A stretch of 64,000 bases of DNA, taken from positions 1-64,000 of the forward strand of contig CAJUPX010000004.1 of the NCBI GenBank assembly GCA_910588685.1, given 5' to 3'. The DNA is from an uncultured Christensenellaceae bacterium (GTDB lineage: Bacteria > Bacillota > Clostridia > Christensenellales > Borkfalkiaceae). Positions 8,136 to 16,954 of this stretch are shown here, piece after piece. The position numbers and the translations under genes are program-made. Below the pieces are notes generated by a model, which was not told the origin of the DNA, did not search any database, and saw nothing but the letters and a program-made list of their open reading frames with translations. Positions within the stretch are counted from its first letter, which is position 1; each line of letters opens with the position of its first letter.

Positions 8136-10073
8136 TCAATCCTCTGCAACGGTAAAAATGGTTTTTATTTTATTTAAGTCGCAGGCTGCCGCCGTAACTC
8201 TGATTGCGTCGCCGAGCTTGTAAGAGTGCCGCGCGCCTTTTAAAAGAAACCTGTTTTCGTAGAACACGTAACTGTCGGGCGGCAAATCCTCAACGGGCAG
8301 CAGCCCTTCAATCGTGTTGTCAAGCTCGCAGAAAATTCCGAACGCGGTAACTCCAGATACGGTCGCGTCAAAGCTCTCGCCCAAACGTTCGGACATATAT
8401 GCGAGTTTATACAAATCGTCAACCTTTCTCTCGGCTTCGTCGGCGGTGCGTTCGCGCTCGGAGCAGTGCTCGCCCGCCTCTGCGGCAACGCCCCCGTAAA
8501 TTGCGTTTGCCTTGTTTGCTTTGTGCAGAATATCCTTTATTACGCGGTGTACGAACAGGTCGGGATACCTGCGTATGGGCGAGGTAAAGTGACAGTAGCA
8601 GCCCGACGCAAGCCCGAAATGTCCCGCGTTTTTATCCGAGTATTTAGCTTTTTGCATCGAGCGCAGCATAACCTTGCCAACTATACCGTAATACGGTTTG
8701 TCCTCGGCGTTTTTTAAAATATCGCGGAACTGCGCGGGTTTAATATCGTCGGGGTCAAAATCAGCGTTGATACCTAGCGCCTTTAAAAATTCCGTGAGCG
8801 CAACCGCCTTTTCGGGGTCGGGACTCTCGTGTATTCTGTAAAGGCAGGGCGCGCGGTGCGCGGTAATAAACTCCGCTACGGCTTCGTTAGCGGAAATCAT
8901 AAACTGCTCTATAAGCCTTTCGGATACGGTGCGCTCCGCGACGGGTATGGAAATATTGCCGTCCTCGTCCACGTAAATTTTGGCTTCGGTAAGACCGAGG
9001 TTAACTTCACCCGCCTTATCGCGCTGCGCTTCGAGCAGAACGCACAGCTTTTCCATAAGATACAGGCTCTGCGCTACGTCGGAGTACTGTTCCGCCAACT
9101 CCTTATCGCCCTGTAAAATTGCCGTAACAACGGGATAGGACAGCTTACGGCGACTTTTTATAACGCTTTCGCACAGCCTGTAATTAAGCCTTTTGCCGTT
9201 TTTATCAAACGTCATAAAGCAGGACAGAGCATATCTGTCCTCGCCCTCGTTCAAAGAACACGCGCCGTTGGAAAGCGCTTTGGGCAGCATAGGCAGAACG
9301 CGGTCGGGGAAGTAGACGCTTGTGCCGCGCGAATATGCGTTTTTGTCGAGCTCGGAACGGAATTTAACGTATCTGCTAACGTCGGCGATGTGCACGCCCA
9401 GAGTATATTTACCGTCGGCATATTCCAGGGAAATGCCGTCGTCTATGTCGCGCGTGTCTATGCCGTCTATTGTGAATATGAGTTTGTCGCGCAAGTCCTC
9501 GCGTCCGTCCGCCGAAACAAAATCGCGAGAAACCTTGTCCGCCTCTTTTAAAACCTCGGGCGGGAACTGTTCCTCTAAACCGTAGCTGCGGATAAGCGAA
9601 AGCTCTTCGGCTTCCAGATTCCCGCTTTCGCCTAAAATTTCGGATATTTTACCTGTGATAAAGCCTTTTTTGTGCGCTGTGATTTGCGCAACTACCTTGT
9701 CGCCGTTTTTAGCGTTGAGCGCGAGCGCAGGCGGGATACGCACTTCCGGGTGCTTCAAATTGTCGGGGCGCACCAAAACTCCGCGCCGCGAAATTTCCGC
9801 GGTGCCTATTATGCGCTTTAACCCGCGCGTAAGGATTTTTATAATGCGCGCCTCGTCGCCCTTGCCTGTGAGTTCGGCTAAAACTCTGTCGCCGTGGTAC
9901 GCGCCGCAAACGGAGGAGCGGGGCACAAAAAAATCGTTTGGATATTTTTGTCTGTCCTCGGGTATGATAAAGGCAAACCCGCGCTCGTTTGCCTGAACCG
10001 TGCCGACTACCGTAGTCCGGCGCGCCGTTCGCTTTGTGGGTTTTTTTGCGCGGTTGTAATATTTATAAGTCAT
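8136..10073 (-). CDS. rnr: Ribonuclease R
   Basis: RNase II/R family 3'-5' exoribonuclease, 645 residues, shorter than many RNase R proteins of over 700. A basic N-terminal segment and cold-shock-like OB domains (about residues 20-150) precede the RNB catalytic domain, where GIDTRDIDDGISLEY (about 200) holds the metal-binding aspartates. HFTSPIRRYPDL is conserved later, and an S1 domain follows (about 560-640). No Shine-Dalgarno site is visible; TAAAAT lies 9 bases before the start, so the leader may be very short. The order secG, rnr, smpB is common in Bacillota. Confidence 0.95.
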   Translation of the reverse strand: MTYKYYNRAKKPTKRTARRTTVVGTVQANERGFAFIIPEDRQKYPNDFFVPRSSVCGAYHGDRVLAELTGKGDEARIIKILTRGLKRIIGTAEISRRGVLVRPDNLKHPEVRIPPALALNAKNGDKVVAQITAHKKGFITGKISEILGESGNLEAEELSLIRSYGLEEQFPPEVLKEADKVSRDFVSADGREDLRDKLIFTIDGIDTRDIDDGISLEYADGKYTLGVHIADVSRYVKFRSELDKNAYSRGTSVYFPDRVLPMLPKALSNGACSLNEGEDRYALSCFMTFDKNGKRLNYRLCESVIKSRRKLSYPVVTAILQGDKELAEQYSDVAQSLYLMEKLCVLLEAQRDKAGEVNLGLTEAKIYVDEDGNISIPVAERTVSERLIEQFMISANEAVAEFITAHRAPCLYRIHESPDPEKAVALTEFLKALGINADFDPDDIKPAQFRDILKNAEDKPYYGIVGKVMLRSMQKAKYSDKNAGHFGLASGCYCHFTSPIRRYPDLFVHRVIKDILHKANKANAIYGGVAAEAGEHCSERERTADEAERKVDDLYKLAYMSERLGESFDATVSGVTAFGIFCELDNTIEGLLPVEDLPPDSYVFYENRFLLKGARHSYKLGDAIRVTAAACDLNKIKTIFTVAED

Positions 10074-10168
10074 TGTTTGAAAATTTTAGAAAACTAAGAA
10101 AAATGTAAAAACGTAAGTGCAACACCGTAGGGCGCAGCTTTTATTGGTTTTGCGGTAGCCTAAAAATA

Positions 10169-10189
10169 AAGACGGCTTTAAGCCGTCTT
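10169..10189 (-). terminator. Terminator after secG
   Basis: Arms AAGACGGCTT and AAGCCGTCTT, followed on the minus strand by TTATTTTTA. It separates secG from rnr. Confidence 0.8.
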
Positions 10190-10206
10190 ATGCATTCAAA
10201 TACTTA

Positions 10207-10500
10207 TTAAGCCTTTAAAACTATCTGTACGATATAAACCGCAATGGAGAGCACGGAAATTACAGCAAGTAAAATCCACGACCATTTTTTAAGCTTGCTC
10301 TCAATGGAGCGGCCTTTGTTTTTACCGAAGAAAGTTTCGCTTGAAGCGGTTATGCCCTGTATACCGTCGGAATTGCTCTTCTGGAACAGTACAAAAAATA
10401 TAGCTGCAAGCGCTGCCAAAAAAATTATTATAATGCAGGCGGTTATTACGGATATATAAACAATCCATTCAACGTCGTTTAAAAGTAAGGCGTTCAACAT
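10207..10500 (-). CDS. secG: Preprotein translocase subunit SecG
   Basis: 97-residue SecG, the small accessory subunit of the SecYEG channel. Two membrane helices (about residues 12-39 and 75-95) flank a cytoplasmic loop with the conserved GI-rich stretch after FVLFQKSNSDGIQG. The usual length is 75-90, so the linker is slightly long. GAGG lies upstream of the ATG. It is transcribed alone between its own promoter (10543-10571) and terminator (10169-10189). Confidence 0.92.
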   Translation of the reverse strand: MLNALLLNDVEWIVYISVITACIIIIFLAALAAIFFVLFQKSNSDGIQGITASSETFFGKNKGRSIESKLKKWSWILLAVISVLSIAVYIVQIVLKA

Positions 10501-10542
10501 AAATCAACCTCAATAATTATTAGTAATTCAAGTTACTGAAAA

Positions 10543-10571
10543 ATTATAGCACGGCAATTAAATTTTATCAA
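10543..10571 (-). promoter_or_regulatory. Promoter of secG
   Basis: Minus strand: TTGATA (10566-10571), 17 bases, TATAAT (10543-10548). The predicted transcription start is near 10536. Confidence 0.75.
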
Positions 10572-10596
10572 TCAAAAACGGGCACAATTTATAAAT

Positions 10597-11568
10597 TTAG
10601 TCGTTTAATTTTTGAGATTTTTTAATTTTAAAGCCGTTTTCGCCGAATTTATTTATTACGAATATGCCCAGACATACAAGTGCAAGCGCGAGCAGGGTTG
10701 TAAATCTGAACAGCTGCGCGCCCTCGCCGAGTATCGCCGCCGAAAAAACCGCGCCGAAAAGAGGGTTAGCCGACTTAAAAACGGCGACTTTAGAAACGGG
10801 GTTGTAGCGCAGTAAAAAGCTTTGCAGCGTAAACGCGCAAGCCGAAATAAACGCGAGGTACAAAAGCATAAACGCCGCTCCGACGTCTATGTGAGTAATT
10901 TTTCCGCCTGCCGCCGCGCCTATTATAATTAAAATTATTCCGCCGGTAAAAAATTGCCAGCCGCTCAAAGCGGTAGTGTTTTCGTGCTTTGCAAACACTT
11001 TTACAAGTCCCGCCGCAAAAGCCGAGAACAGTCCCGAAAAAATTATAAACCCCTCGCCGAGCAGTGTAAAATCAAACGAAAAATCTCCGCCGAAGTTTAT
11101 AAGCAGCACTCCGCCGAAGCCGAGTATACAGCCCAAAAGTTTAATTAAATTGAATTTTTCAGTGCGGAATATAAAGCACGCGCCGAGTATGGTAAAAAAT
11201 ACTCCGAGTCCGTTTAAAACCGACGATTTAACGCCGGTAACGCGGGCAAGCCCTATATAAAAAAAGGTGTACTGCATTGCCGTTTGAAACAGTGCAAGCA
11301 GCATTACCCGCCATATATTACGGGGTTTAGGCACTAAAAACCGTTTTTGCGTTACCGAGCCGAACAAAATTACAAGCGCGCCCGCAAGCGAAAAACGCAC
11401 TCCCGCAAACAGCATAAGCGAGGCGGAGCTCTGCGTGTCTATCTCAAAAAGACTGTAGCCTATTTTAACGCACGGAAACGCGCTGCCCCATAATATGCAG
11501 CAAATAACAGCGCAAATGCAAACTACGTACGTTTTGGAAAAAGTTTTTTCAGGTTCTTTAAATATCAC
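10597..11568 (-). CDS. EamA-family drug/metabolite exporter
   Basis: DMT-superfamily transporter, 323 residues. About ten membrane helices form two EamA repeats (residues about 15-155 and 170-305). The first repeat starts VVCICAVICCILWGSAFPCVK and contains FYIGLARV; the second has FISACAFTLQSFLLRYNPVS. The substrate is unknown; the family exports amino acids or metabolites. The start is a GTG at 11568 with no Shine-Dalgarno site, exactly 6 bases after a TATAAT, so the mRNA is predicted to be leaderless. Confidence 0.87.
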   Translation of the reverse strand: MIFKEPEKTFSKTYVVCICAVICCILWGSAFPCVKIGYSLFEIDTQSSASLMLFAGVRFSLAGALVILFGSVTQKRFLVPKPRNIWRVMLLALFQTAMQYTFFYIGLARVTGVKSSVLNGLGVFFTILGACFIFRTEKFNLIKLLGCILGFGGVLLINFGGDFSFDFTLLGEGFIIFSGLFSAFAAGLVKVFAKHENTTALSGWQFFTGGIILIIIGAAAGGKITHIDVGAAFMLLYLAFISACAFTLQSFLLRYNPVSKVAVFKSANPLFGAVFSAAILGEGAQLFRFTTLLALALVCLGIFVINKFGENGFKIKKSQKLND

Positions 11569-11574
11569 CTTATT

Positions 11575-11603
11575 ATTATATTAAAGTTTTAAATTTTACG
11601 CAA
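11575..11603 (-). promoter_or_regulatory. Leaderless promoter of the EamA gene
   Basis: Minus strand: TTGCGT (11598-11603), 17 bases, TATAAT (11575-11580). Six bases separate the -10 from the GTG start, placing +1 on the start codon. Confidence 0.7.
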
Positions 11604-11783
11604 TTAAAAATGCGCTTGTTCTGTTTTTATTCGACTGCCTATCACTGCATATGCCACTCCTTTGAAACTATAAGTAACCGAGCAGAAGTATTAGTTTGCG
11701 TAATTAACTCTATTATGGGTTGACGGCTTTAAAATAAAAAATATCTGATATAATATAAATATAAAAAATAACGAGGTGAAGAT

Positions 11784-12050
11784 ATGAACGGAGAAATGCT
11801 TGAATTTATTTATGCAAGAGTATGTGAAAAAGATTTTGTAAAGAATAATACGGCATATGACAAGGCAAACAGAAAAAACGAAGAAATCTATGAAGAATTA
11901 ATAAATACGCTTAAAGGCGAAGAGTTAAAATTATTTGAAAAGTTTGTCGATTCGTATATTGACGTAGAGTGCGAGGCTTGCGAAATTTATTATAAGAGCG
12001 GCTTGAAGTTTGGTGCACAAATGATAGTTGATTTACTATACGAAAACTGA
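11784..12050 (+). CDS. Small acidic helical protein (DUF6809-like?)
   Basis: 88-residue all-helical acidic protein with no membrane segment or signal. Its shape (short helices, ending in GLKFGAQMIVDLLYEN) resembles small phage- or plasmid-associated proteins annotated as DUF6809; this is recognition by eye only. CGAGGTGAAG precedes the ATG, and a -10-like TATAAT lies near 11750. It is more AT-rich than the core genes nearby. A strong hairpin terminator follows immediately. Confidence 0.7.
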   Translation: MNGEMLEFIYARVCEKDFVKNNTAYDKANRKNEEIYEELINTLKGEELKLFEKFVDSYIDVECEACEIYYKSGLKFGAQMIVDLLYEN

Positions 12051-12051
12051 A

Positions 12052-12079
12052 AAAAGCCGCGGAAATTTCCGCGGCTTTT
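12052..12079. terminator. Bidirectional terminator
   Basis: Perfect palindrome with arms AAAAGCCGCGGAAA and TTTCCGCGGCTTTT. It serves the small plus-strand gene and the converging membrane-protein gene. Confidence 0.85.
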
Positions 12080-12090
12080 AGTTTTACTTT

Positions 12091-12546
12091 TCAAACGGTT
12101 TTAGTTTTAAATTTAGGCACGATATGGTTTTTGATATACACGAATAGCGGCGTTACGACCTCGGCAAAGCACAGTAGCCCGCAAAGAATGTAATAGGCTA
12201 AGGTTACTCTGTATATCGGCGTAAAAATTTTTGAAGGTTCTGTAGAGATTCCGAGTTCAAGCCCTATCATAATGTAGGCTTTTAAGCCTGCCATAATAAT
12301 TATAGCAACAACCTTGGGCAAATGATATTTTTCGACGTTCATAGCCCAAACTACAATCTGCAAAAACGTAAAAAACACGTATGGAATTACGGTAACAAGA
12401 TAGGTAAATATCGGGAAGACCTTTATTCCGAAAATTGCGAGTATATCGGACATAAAAAAGGTGGAAATTAATAGAGCATGAAGTAAAACAAAGACGGCGA
12501 TAACTGCAATTAGCGCAGGTTTTGACTTCTTTATAATTTTATCCAT
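12091..12546 (-). CDS. Four-helix membrane protein, unknown
   Basis: 151-residue protein with four hydrophobic segments (about residues 10-35, 43-68, 80-100 and 115-140) and basic ends, so it is an integral membrane protein. I recognise no family. Its start overlaps by one base the stop of the upstream secreted papain-like protein (TAATG), so the two are translationally coupled and probably act together at the membrane. Confidence 0.75.
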   Translation of the reverse strand: MDKIIKKSKPALIAVIAVFVLLHALLISTFFMSDILAIFGIKVFPIFTYLVTVIPYVFFTFLQIVVWAMNVEKYHLPKVVAIIIMAGLKAYIMIGLELGISTEPSKIFTPIYRVTLAYYILCGLLCFAEVVTPLFVYIKNHIVPKFKTKTV

Positions 12547-13871
12547 TATACACCTATTATAGCTGTACCAATCGTAGCCAAATACGAATTTCGCGAAGTA
12601 TTCTTAACAATATCGGTACAATATGTTATGTATCTTTTGTTATTATAAATATTACTTATTGCAATAGTTCCGGCAAACCAATTTGCTGAAATGACTACTT
12701 CTTTATAGCTTAAAGCAGGAAGGTAAAATGATGTAACGTCACTTAAATTCCAACTCTTAGCATCGTTCTCAAAACATACCTTTGAATTATAGTATATCGT
12801 TTTACTATTGTTGCTATTGTTATATATTCTAACTTTAAAATTTATTCCGACTTTATTAATAAACTTTATATCTAAATATTCTTTGCTATTTAAATTTTTA
12901 AAATAGGTATATTCTGAATCTGTAACATCTACAGGAAGAAACCCCCCGACATGAGTATAACCCGATGTTCTATTCACTAAATTTAATCCGGCGTAATTGT
13001 AAGCTGCGTAAATTAATTCTGAACAGAACCACTCGTTAGAATCAATACTTGTATTTGTTCTGAAAGGATTTAAACTGTAACTTTTACCAACTTGTTTTTT
13101 TAAAAACTCGTTAAGTTTGGTTTTGGCAGTACTATTTATTCCATCAACGCGATAAATTTCTATACCGTAATCAACCATTCTTTTATCATCCAAAAAACCA
13201 TAACATACACCGTTAGAACCTAACGCTTCAATAGTTTGAATATATGTGCCGTATCCGCTGTTATGAGCAACATTGACAACTATCGCGGTGTGTCCAAATC
13301 CAGCCACCGCTTTGGTTTCGTGTATAATATCCCCTACAGCAATTATAGATTTTAAGCTAAAAGTTTTTCCATCATAACCGGTATATATCGGTTGATACTT
13401 AAACTCACTGGAAGGAGTAGTAATATAATCCGTATAACTTTCAAAATAACACGCTCTATCTCCGCTTGAACTTGAATATGTAGAAAAAAGCTCTGTTTCA
13501 TAATTATAACTTCGGTTTTCCGCTACATAATTAATAATAACTTCTGTATAGTCTGCTAATGTCACGTCATCATTATAAGCAAACCCATTATAATAGTACC
13601 CATTAACAAAATCTTCAAACGTTAATGAATAATCATCGCGTAATGTTTCTAATTCAGCACAGGCGTGTTTATAATAATTTATGAATACCTCTTTGTATGA
13701 AGTTACCGGTGCAGCCTCTTCTTGGACTACTGTCTGTTCTTCTTGGGCTTCGGTATCAGCGTTAGCATAGTTATTATTGTCTTTACTTTGAATAAAGTAA
13801 GCAGATGCGCTCACGCCCAATAAAGCCACAAGGATTAAAGACATCTTTTGTTTAATACTTAATTTTGCCAT
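12546..13871 (-). CDS. Secreted permuted papain-like cysteine hydrolase
   Basis: 441 residues. The N-terminal signal segment (about 8-25, MSLILVALLGVSASAYF) is followed by an acidic linker. Residues about 175-300 look like a permuted NlpC/P60 (YiiX-type) domain: VGDIIHETK, then His194 in FGHTAIVV, Glu215 in TIEALG, and Cys283 in EWFCSELIYAAY. In this group His precedes Cys. It could be an amidase or peptidase acting on cell wall or lipopeptide. The C-terminal 130 residues look beta-rich. GGAGG and a near-perfect promoter precede it. It is AT-rich compared with neighbours, suggesting later acquisition. Confidence 0.7.
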   Translation of the reverse strand: MAKLSIKQKMSLILVALLGVSASAYFIQSKDNNNYANADTEAQEEQTVVQEEAAPVTSYKEVFINYYKHACAELETLRDDYSLTFEDFVNGYYYNGFAYNDDVTLADYTEVIINYVAENRSYNYETELFSTYSSSSGDRACYFESYTDYITTPSSEFKYQPIYTGYDGKTFSLKSIIAVGDIIHETKAVAGFGHTAIVVNVAHNSGYGTYIQTIEALGSNGVCYGFLDDKRMVDYGIEIYRVDGINSTAKTKLNEFLKKQVGKSYSLNPFRTNTSIDSNEWFCSELIYAAYNYAGLNLVNRTSGYTHVGGFLPVDVTDSEYTYFKNLNSKEYLDIKFINKVGINFKVRIYNNSNNSKTIYYNSKVCFENDAKSWNLSDVTSFYLPALSYKEVVISANWFAGTIAISNIYNNKRYITYCTDIVKNTSRNSYLATIGTAIIGV

Positions 13872-13903
13872 TATTTAATACCTCCAAAAATTCTTTTTAC
13901 TAA

Positions 13904-13931
13904 ATTATACTACAAAGTTTTGCAATGTCAA
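13904..13931 (-). promoter_or_regulatory. Promoter of the secreted hydrolase operon
   Basis: Minus strand: TTGACA (13926-13931), 16 bases, TATAAT (13904-13909). Confidence 0.75.
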
Positions 13932-13975
13932 TATTTTCCAAAATAAATTAACTGTAATTATTTTTTGAGAGTGGC

Positions 13976-14009
13976 GAAAAAATTCCCGCAGAAAAACTTC
14001 TGTGGGAAT
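13976..14009 (-). terminator. Terminator after gpmI
   Basis: On the minus strand the arms ATTCCCACAGAAG and TTCTGCGGGAAT are followed by TTTTTT. The opposite flank is also T-rich on the plus strand, so it could work in both directions. Confidence 0.8.
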
Positions 14010-14022
14010 GATTTTTTGTTTT

Positions 14023-15573
14023 TTATTTAATAAGGCTTTTACCTGTCATTTCCTCGGGTACGGGCAAACCCATAACCGTCAGAAGAGTGGGTGCGAGGTC
14101 GGCTAAAATGCCGTCTTTTCTCAGCTCAACGCCCTTGTACTTTTCGGAAACAAGCACTACGGGCACGGGGTTGGTGGTGTGCGCCGTGAAGGGCGAGCCG
14201 TCCTCAGATAAAAGCTTGTCGGCGTTGCCGTGGTCGGCGGTTAAAAGCGCCGAGCCGCCCATTTCGAGAATTTTATCAAGCACCTTTTTAACGCACTCGT
14301 CAACCGTGCCGACCGCCTTGACCGCGGCGGGGATAATTCCCGTGTGCCCTACCATATCGCAGTTTGCAAAGTTCAAAATCATTGCGTCGAACTTGCCGCT
14401 GTCAAGCTCTTCAAGCACCTTGTCGGTTACAAGGTAAGCGCTCATTTCGGGCTGTAAATCGTAGGTCGCAACCTTGGGCGAGGGAATGAGCACGCGCTCT
14501 TCGCCGTCGTTGGGCGCTTCTACGCCGCCGTTGAAAAAGAAAGTTACGTGCGCGTATTTTTCGGTTTCGGCAATACGCAGCTGCGTTTTGCCCTGTTTGG
14601 CAAGATACTCGCCGAGAGTATTGTTAAGCGGCGTTTTGGGGAACGCTATATCAAGCCCCTCAAACTCCGCGTCGTAAACGGTAAAGCAAACATATGTCGG
14701 CTCCAAATACCCTGTTTTGCGCTCGAACGCCGTACCTTTGGGCACCGTAAACTCTCTTTGCGACACAGCGCGGGTTATCTCCCTTGCGCGGTCGGGGCGG
14801 AAGTTAAAGCATATAACGCTGTCGCCCTTTTCTAATAGTCCTACGGCTTTGCCGCAGCGGTAAACGTGCGTGGGCTCTATAAACTCGTCGGTCACGCCGT
14901 TTTTGTAGCTCTCTTCAACGGCTTTTACGGGGTCGGTGCACCTGACGCCTTCGCCGAGAGTAAGCATATCGTACGCCTTTTCAACCCTGTCCCAATTGTT
15001 GTCTCTGTCCATAGCGTAGTATCTGCCGCAGACCGAGGCTATTTTGCCGTAGCCGAGTTCTTTCGTATAGTTCTGCAAATCGCGGATAAAACCCGCGCCC
15101 GAGGTAGGCGAAACGTCGCGCCCGTCCATAAAGCAGTGTACAAAGCAATCTTTAACGCCGCGCTCTTTCGCCATTTTTAAAAGCGCGTAGAGGTGCGTTA
15201 TATGGCTGTGTACGCCGCCGTCGGACAAAAGCCCGTAAAGGTGCAGCTTTTTCTTATTTTTCTTTGCGCCGTCCATAGCCTTTAAAAGCGCGGGATTAGT
15301 GAAAAAATCTCCGTCTTCAATGGCTTTGGTAATCTTGGTCAAATCCTGGTAAACTATTCTGCCCGCGCCCATATTGAGGTGCCCTACCTCGCTGTTGCCC
15401 ATCTGTCCGTCGGGAAGTCCAACCGACAGCCCGCTTGCGCCGAGAGTGGCGGAGGGGTAGTTCTGCATAAGCTCGTTTATATTTTTGCTTCCGTTAACGT
15501 AAATGGCGTTGCCCTCGCCCGCGGGGGCTAAGCCGTAACCATCCATTATTATTATTGCGTAGGGTGTTTTCAT
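14023..15573 (-). CDS. gpmI: 2,3-bisphosphoglycerate-independent phosphoglycerate mutase
   Basis: Manganese-dependent iPGM, 516 residues, the normal length. It interconverts 3- and 2-phosphoglycerate in glycolysis. MDGYGLA carries metal ligand Asp11, and the nucleophile is Ser61 in MGNSEVGH. The insertion (transferase) domain contains the segment after CFMDGRDV, and TADHGNAD near the C-terminus supplies further metal ligands. AGGAG precedes the ATG. It lies downstream of tpiA across a 209-base repeat-rich spacer. Confidence 0.97.
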   Translation of the reverse strand: MKTPYAIIIMDGYGLAPAGEGNAIYVNGSKNINELMQNYPSATLGASGLSVGLPDGQMGNSEVGHLNMGAGRIVYQDLTKITKAIEDGDFFTNPALLKAMDGAKKNKKKLHLYGLLSDGGVHSHITHLYALLKMAKERGVKDCFVHCFMDGRDVSPTSGAGFIRDLQNYTKELGYGKIASVCGRYYAMDRDNNWDRVEKAYDMLTLGEGVRCTDPVKAVEESYKNGVTDEFIEPTHVYRCGKAVGLLEKGDSVICFNFRPDRAREITRAVSQREFTVPKGTAFERKTGYLEPTYVCFTVYDAEFEGLDIAFPKTPLNNTLGEYLAKQGKTQLRIAETEKYAHVTFFFNGGVEAPNDGEERVLIPSPKVATYDLQPEMSAYLVTDKVLEELDSGKFDAMILNFANCDMVGHTGIIPAAVKAVGTVDECVKKVLDKILEMGGSALLTADHGNADKLLSEDGSPFTAHTTNPVPVVLVSEKYKGVELRKDGILADLAPTLLTVMGLPVPEEMTGKSLIK

Positions 15574-15599
15574 AAAATGACTCCTGTTTTTCTAAATAA

Positions 15600-15780
15600 A
15601 TTACTCTCCCACCCAAAACCGCGCTTTTGGGTGAGGAGCCCCAATTTGTGCAAACCTGCACCTCAGCGGGTGAGCAACGCCAATTATATTACGGTGTGCT
15701 CCCAAAATTGGCGTTGCGAGGGCAGAGCCCTAAATCACGAAAAATCGCAGCCGCAGAATAGGCGAGATTTTTGTGAATGG
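15600..15780. repeat. Palindrome-rich intergenic stretch
   Basis: The 209-base gap between tpiA and gpmI holds three nested inverted repeats: CACCCAAAA/TTTTGGGTG (about 15610-15633), CAACGCCAATT/AATTGGCGTTG (about 15677-15717) and AGGGC/GCCCT (about 15719-15732). None has a U tract like a terminator. It may be a REP-like unit or a processed spacer. I see no coding potential. Confidence 0.5.
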
Positions 15781-15782
15781 TT

Positions 15783-16529
15783 TTATTTATCGTAATTTAC
15801 TATTGTTGCAAAATCGGTTTTGAGCGACGCGCCGCCTATAAGTCCGCCGTCGATATCGGGCTGCGCCATAAGTCCTTTGCAGTTTTTGGCGTTCATACTT
15901 CCGCCGTAGAGTATTTTAACCTTGTTGGCGTTTTTAACTCCGTACATCTTGCCAAGCTTCTTTCTTATAAATTTAATTGTTTCCTGAGCCTGCCCGTCGG
16001 TTGCCGTTTTGCCCGTGCCTATCGCCCATACGGGTTCGTATGCAATAACAAGCTTTGTTACGTCCTCAACGCCTTCCAAGCCCTTTTCGAGCTGCTTTGT
16101 AAGCACGTGCTCGGTCAAGTCAACCTGACGTTCGTCAAGCGTTTCGCCAATACATACTATGGGGGTAAGCTCGTTATTGAGCGCGGCAAGCGTGCGCTTG
16201 TTTACTGTTTCGTCCGTTTCGCCGAAATACTGTCTTCTCTCGCTGTGACCTATAATAACGTACTTAACGCCGTATTCTTTGAGCATCTCGGCGGAGATTT
16301 CTCCGGTGTATGCGCCGCTTTCGGCAAAATGCACGTTTTGCGCGCCTATTTTAATTTTAGAACCCTTAACCGCCTTAGTCATAGCGGGTATGAGTATAGC
16401 GGGAACGCAAAGCGCAACGTCGCATTTAGCGCCCTTTACAAGCGGTTTAAGCTCGTCTATAAGCTGTTTGCCGCTCGCCGCGGTCATATTCATTTTCCAA
16501 TTGCCTGCAATAAAAGGTTTTCTTGCCAT
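15783..16529 (-). CDS. tpiA: Triosephosphate isomerase
   Basis: 248-residue TIM-barrel enzyme interconverting dihydroxyacetone phosphate and glyceraldehyde 3-phosphate. The catalytic residues are present: Lys12 in AGNWKMN, His95 in IIGHSERR and Glu165 in AYEPVWAIGTG. AAGGAG precedes the ATG. In related genomes it usually follows pgk directly; here a regulator and membrane-protein gene pair intervene. Confidence 0.97.
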   Translation of the reverse strand: MARKPFIAGNWKMNMTAASGKQLIDELKPLVKGAKCDVALCVPAILIPAMTKAVKGSKIKIGAQNVHFAESGAYTGEISAEMLKEYGVKYVIIGHSERRQYFGETDETVNKRTLAALNNELTPIVCIGETLDERQVDLTEHVLTKQLEKGLEGVEDVTKLVIAYEPVWAIGTGKTATDGQAQETIKFIRKKLGKMYGVKNANKVKILYGGSMNAKNCKGLMAQPDIDGGLIGGASLKTDFATIVNYDK

Positions 16530-16638
16530 TATAAGCTCCTTAGTTGTTTTTGATTTGCTTTATTATACCACCTGCCACGGATAAAAGCAAATATTTGCGC
16601 GCTCGTAAAAAATTTTTACGCCGTTGGGAACACGTGGG

Positions 16639-16896
16639 TCACTTGTTGTCGATTATAGATTTATCCATAAGTTCGTCAATACTTATATTCAGAACTTTTG
16701 AAATTGCATAAAGCTCTATATCTGTAACTGTGCGCGAAAAATCCTCAATCCTTGAAATTGAACCGCGACATACGTAAACTCCGTAAAGTTCCAATGCATC
16801 GGATAATTTTTGCTGACTTATTTTAAGTTCCGTACGCCGTTTAGCAACATTCAGTCCTATTAAATTCTGTTTCACTCCGTCTATTATTCTTGCCAT
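16639..16896 (-). CDS. XRE-family transcriptional regulator
   Basis: 85-residue helix-turn-helix protein with an XRE fold: LNVAKRRTELKISQQKLSDAL gives helices 1-2, RGSISRIEDF lies in and near the recognition helix, and LYAISKVLNISIDELM is the closing helix. There is no second domain. It is divergent from the membrane gene at 17017, with 120 bases between them that hold two inverted repeats built on GGACAA/TTGTCC. The promoter TTGTCC-16-TATTAT overlaps the first, so autoregulation is likely. Confidence 0.8.
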   Translation of the reverse strand: MARIIDGVKQNLIGLNVAKRRTELKISQQKLSDALELYGVYVCRGSISRIEDFSRTVTDIELYAISKVLNISIDELMDKSIIDNK

Positions 16897-16915
16897 ATTT
16901 CACCACTAATAATAT

Positions 16916-16938
16916 ATTTGTCTTGACATAGGACAAAT
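16916..16938. promoter_or_regulatory. Operator 1 over both divergent promoters
   Basis: Inverted half-sites ATTTGTC (16916-16922) and GGACAAAT (16931-16938) surround the plus-strand -35 and overlap the minus-strand promoter of the XRE gene. They share the GGACAA core with the 33-bp palindrome. Confidence 0.6.
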
Positions 16939-16951
16939 ATAATGGTAAAAT
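16923..16951 (+). promoter_or_regulatory. Promoter of the membrane-protein gene
   Basis: TTGACA (16923-16928), 17 bases, TAAAAT (16946-16951). The predicted start near 16958 lies inside the 33-bp palindrome. Confidence 0.75.
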
Positions 16952-16954
16952 AAG

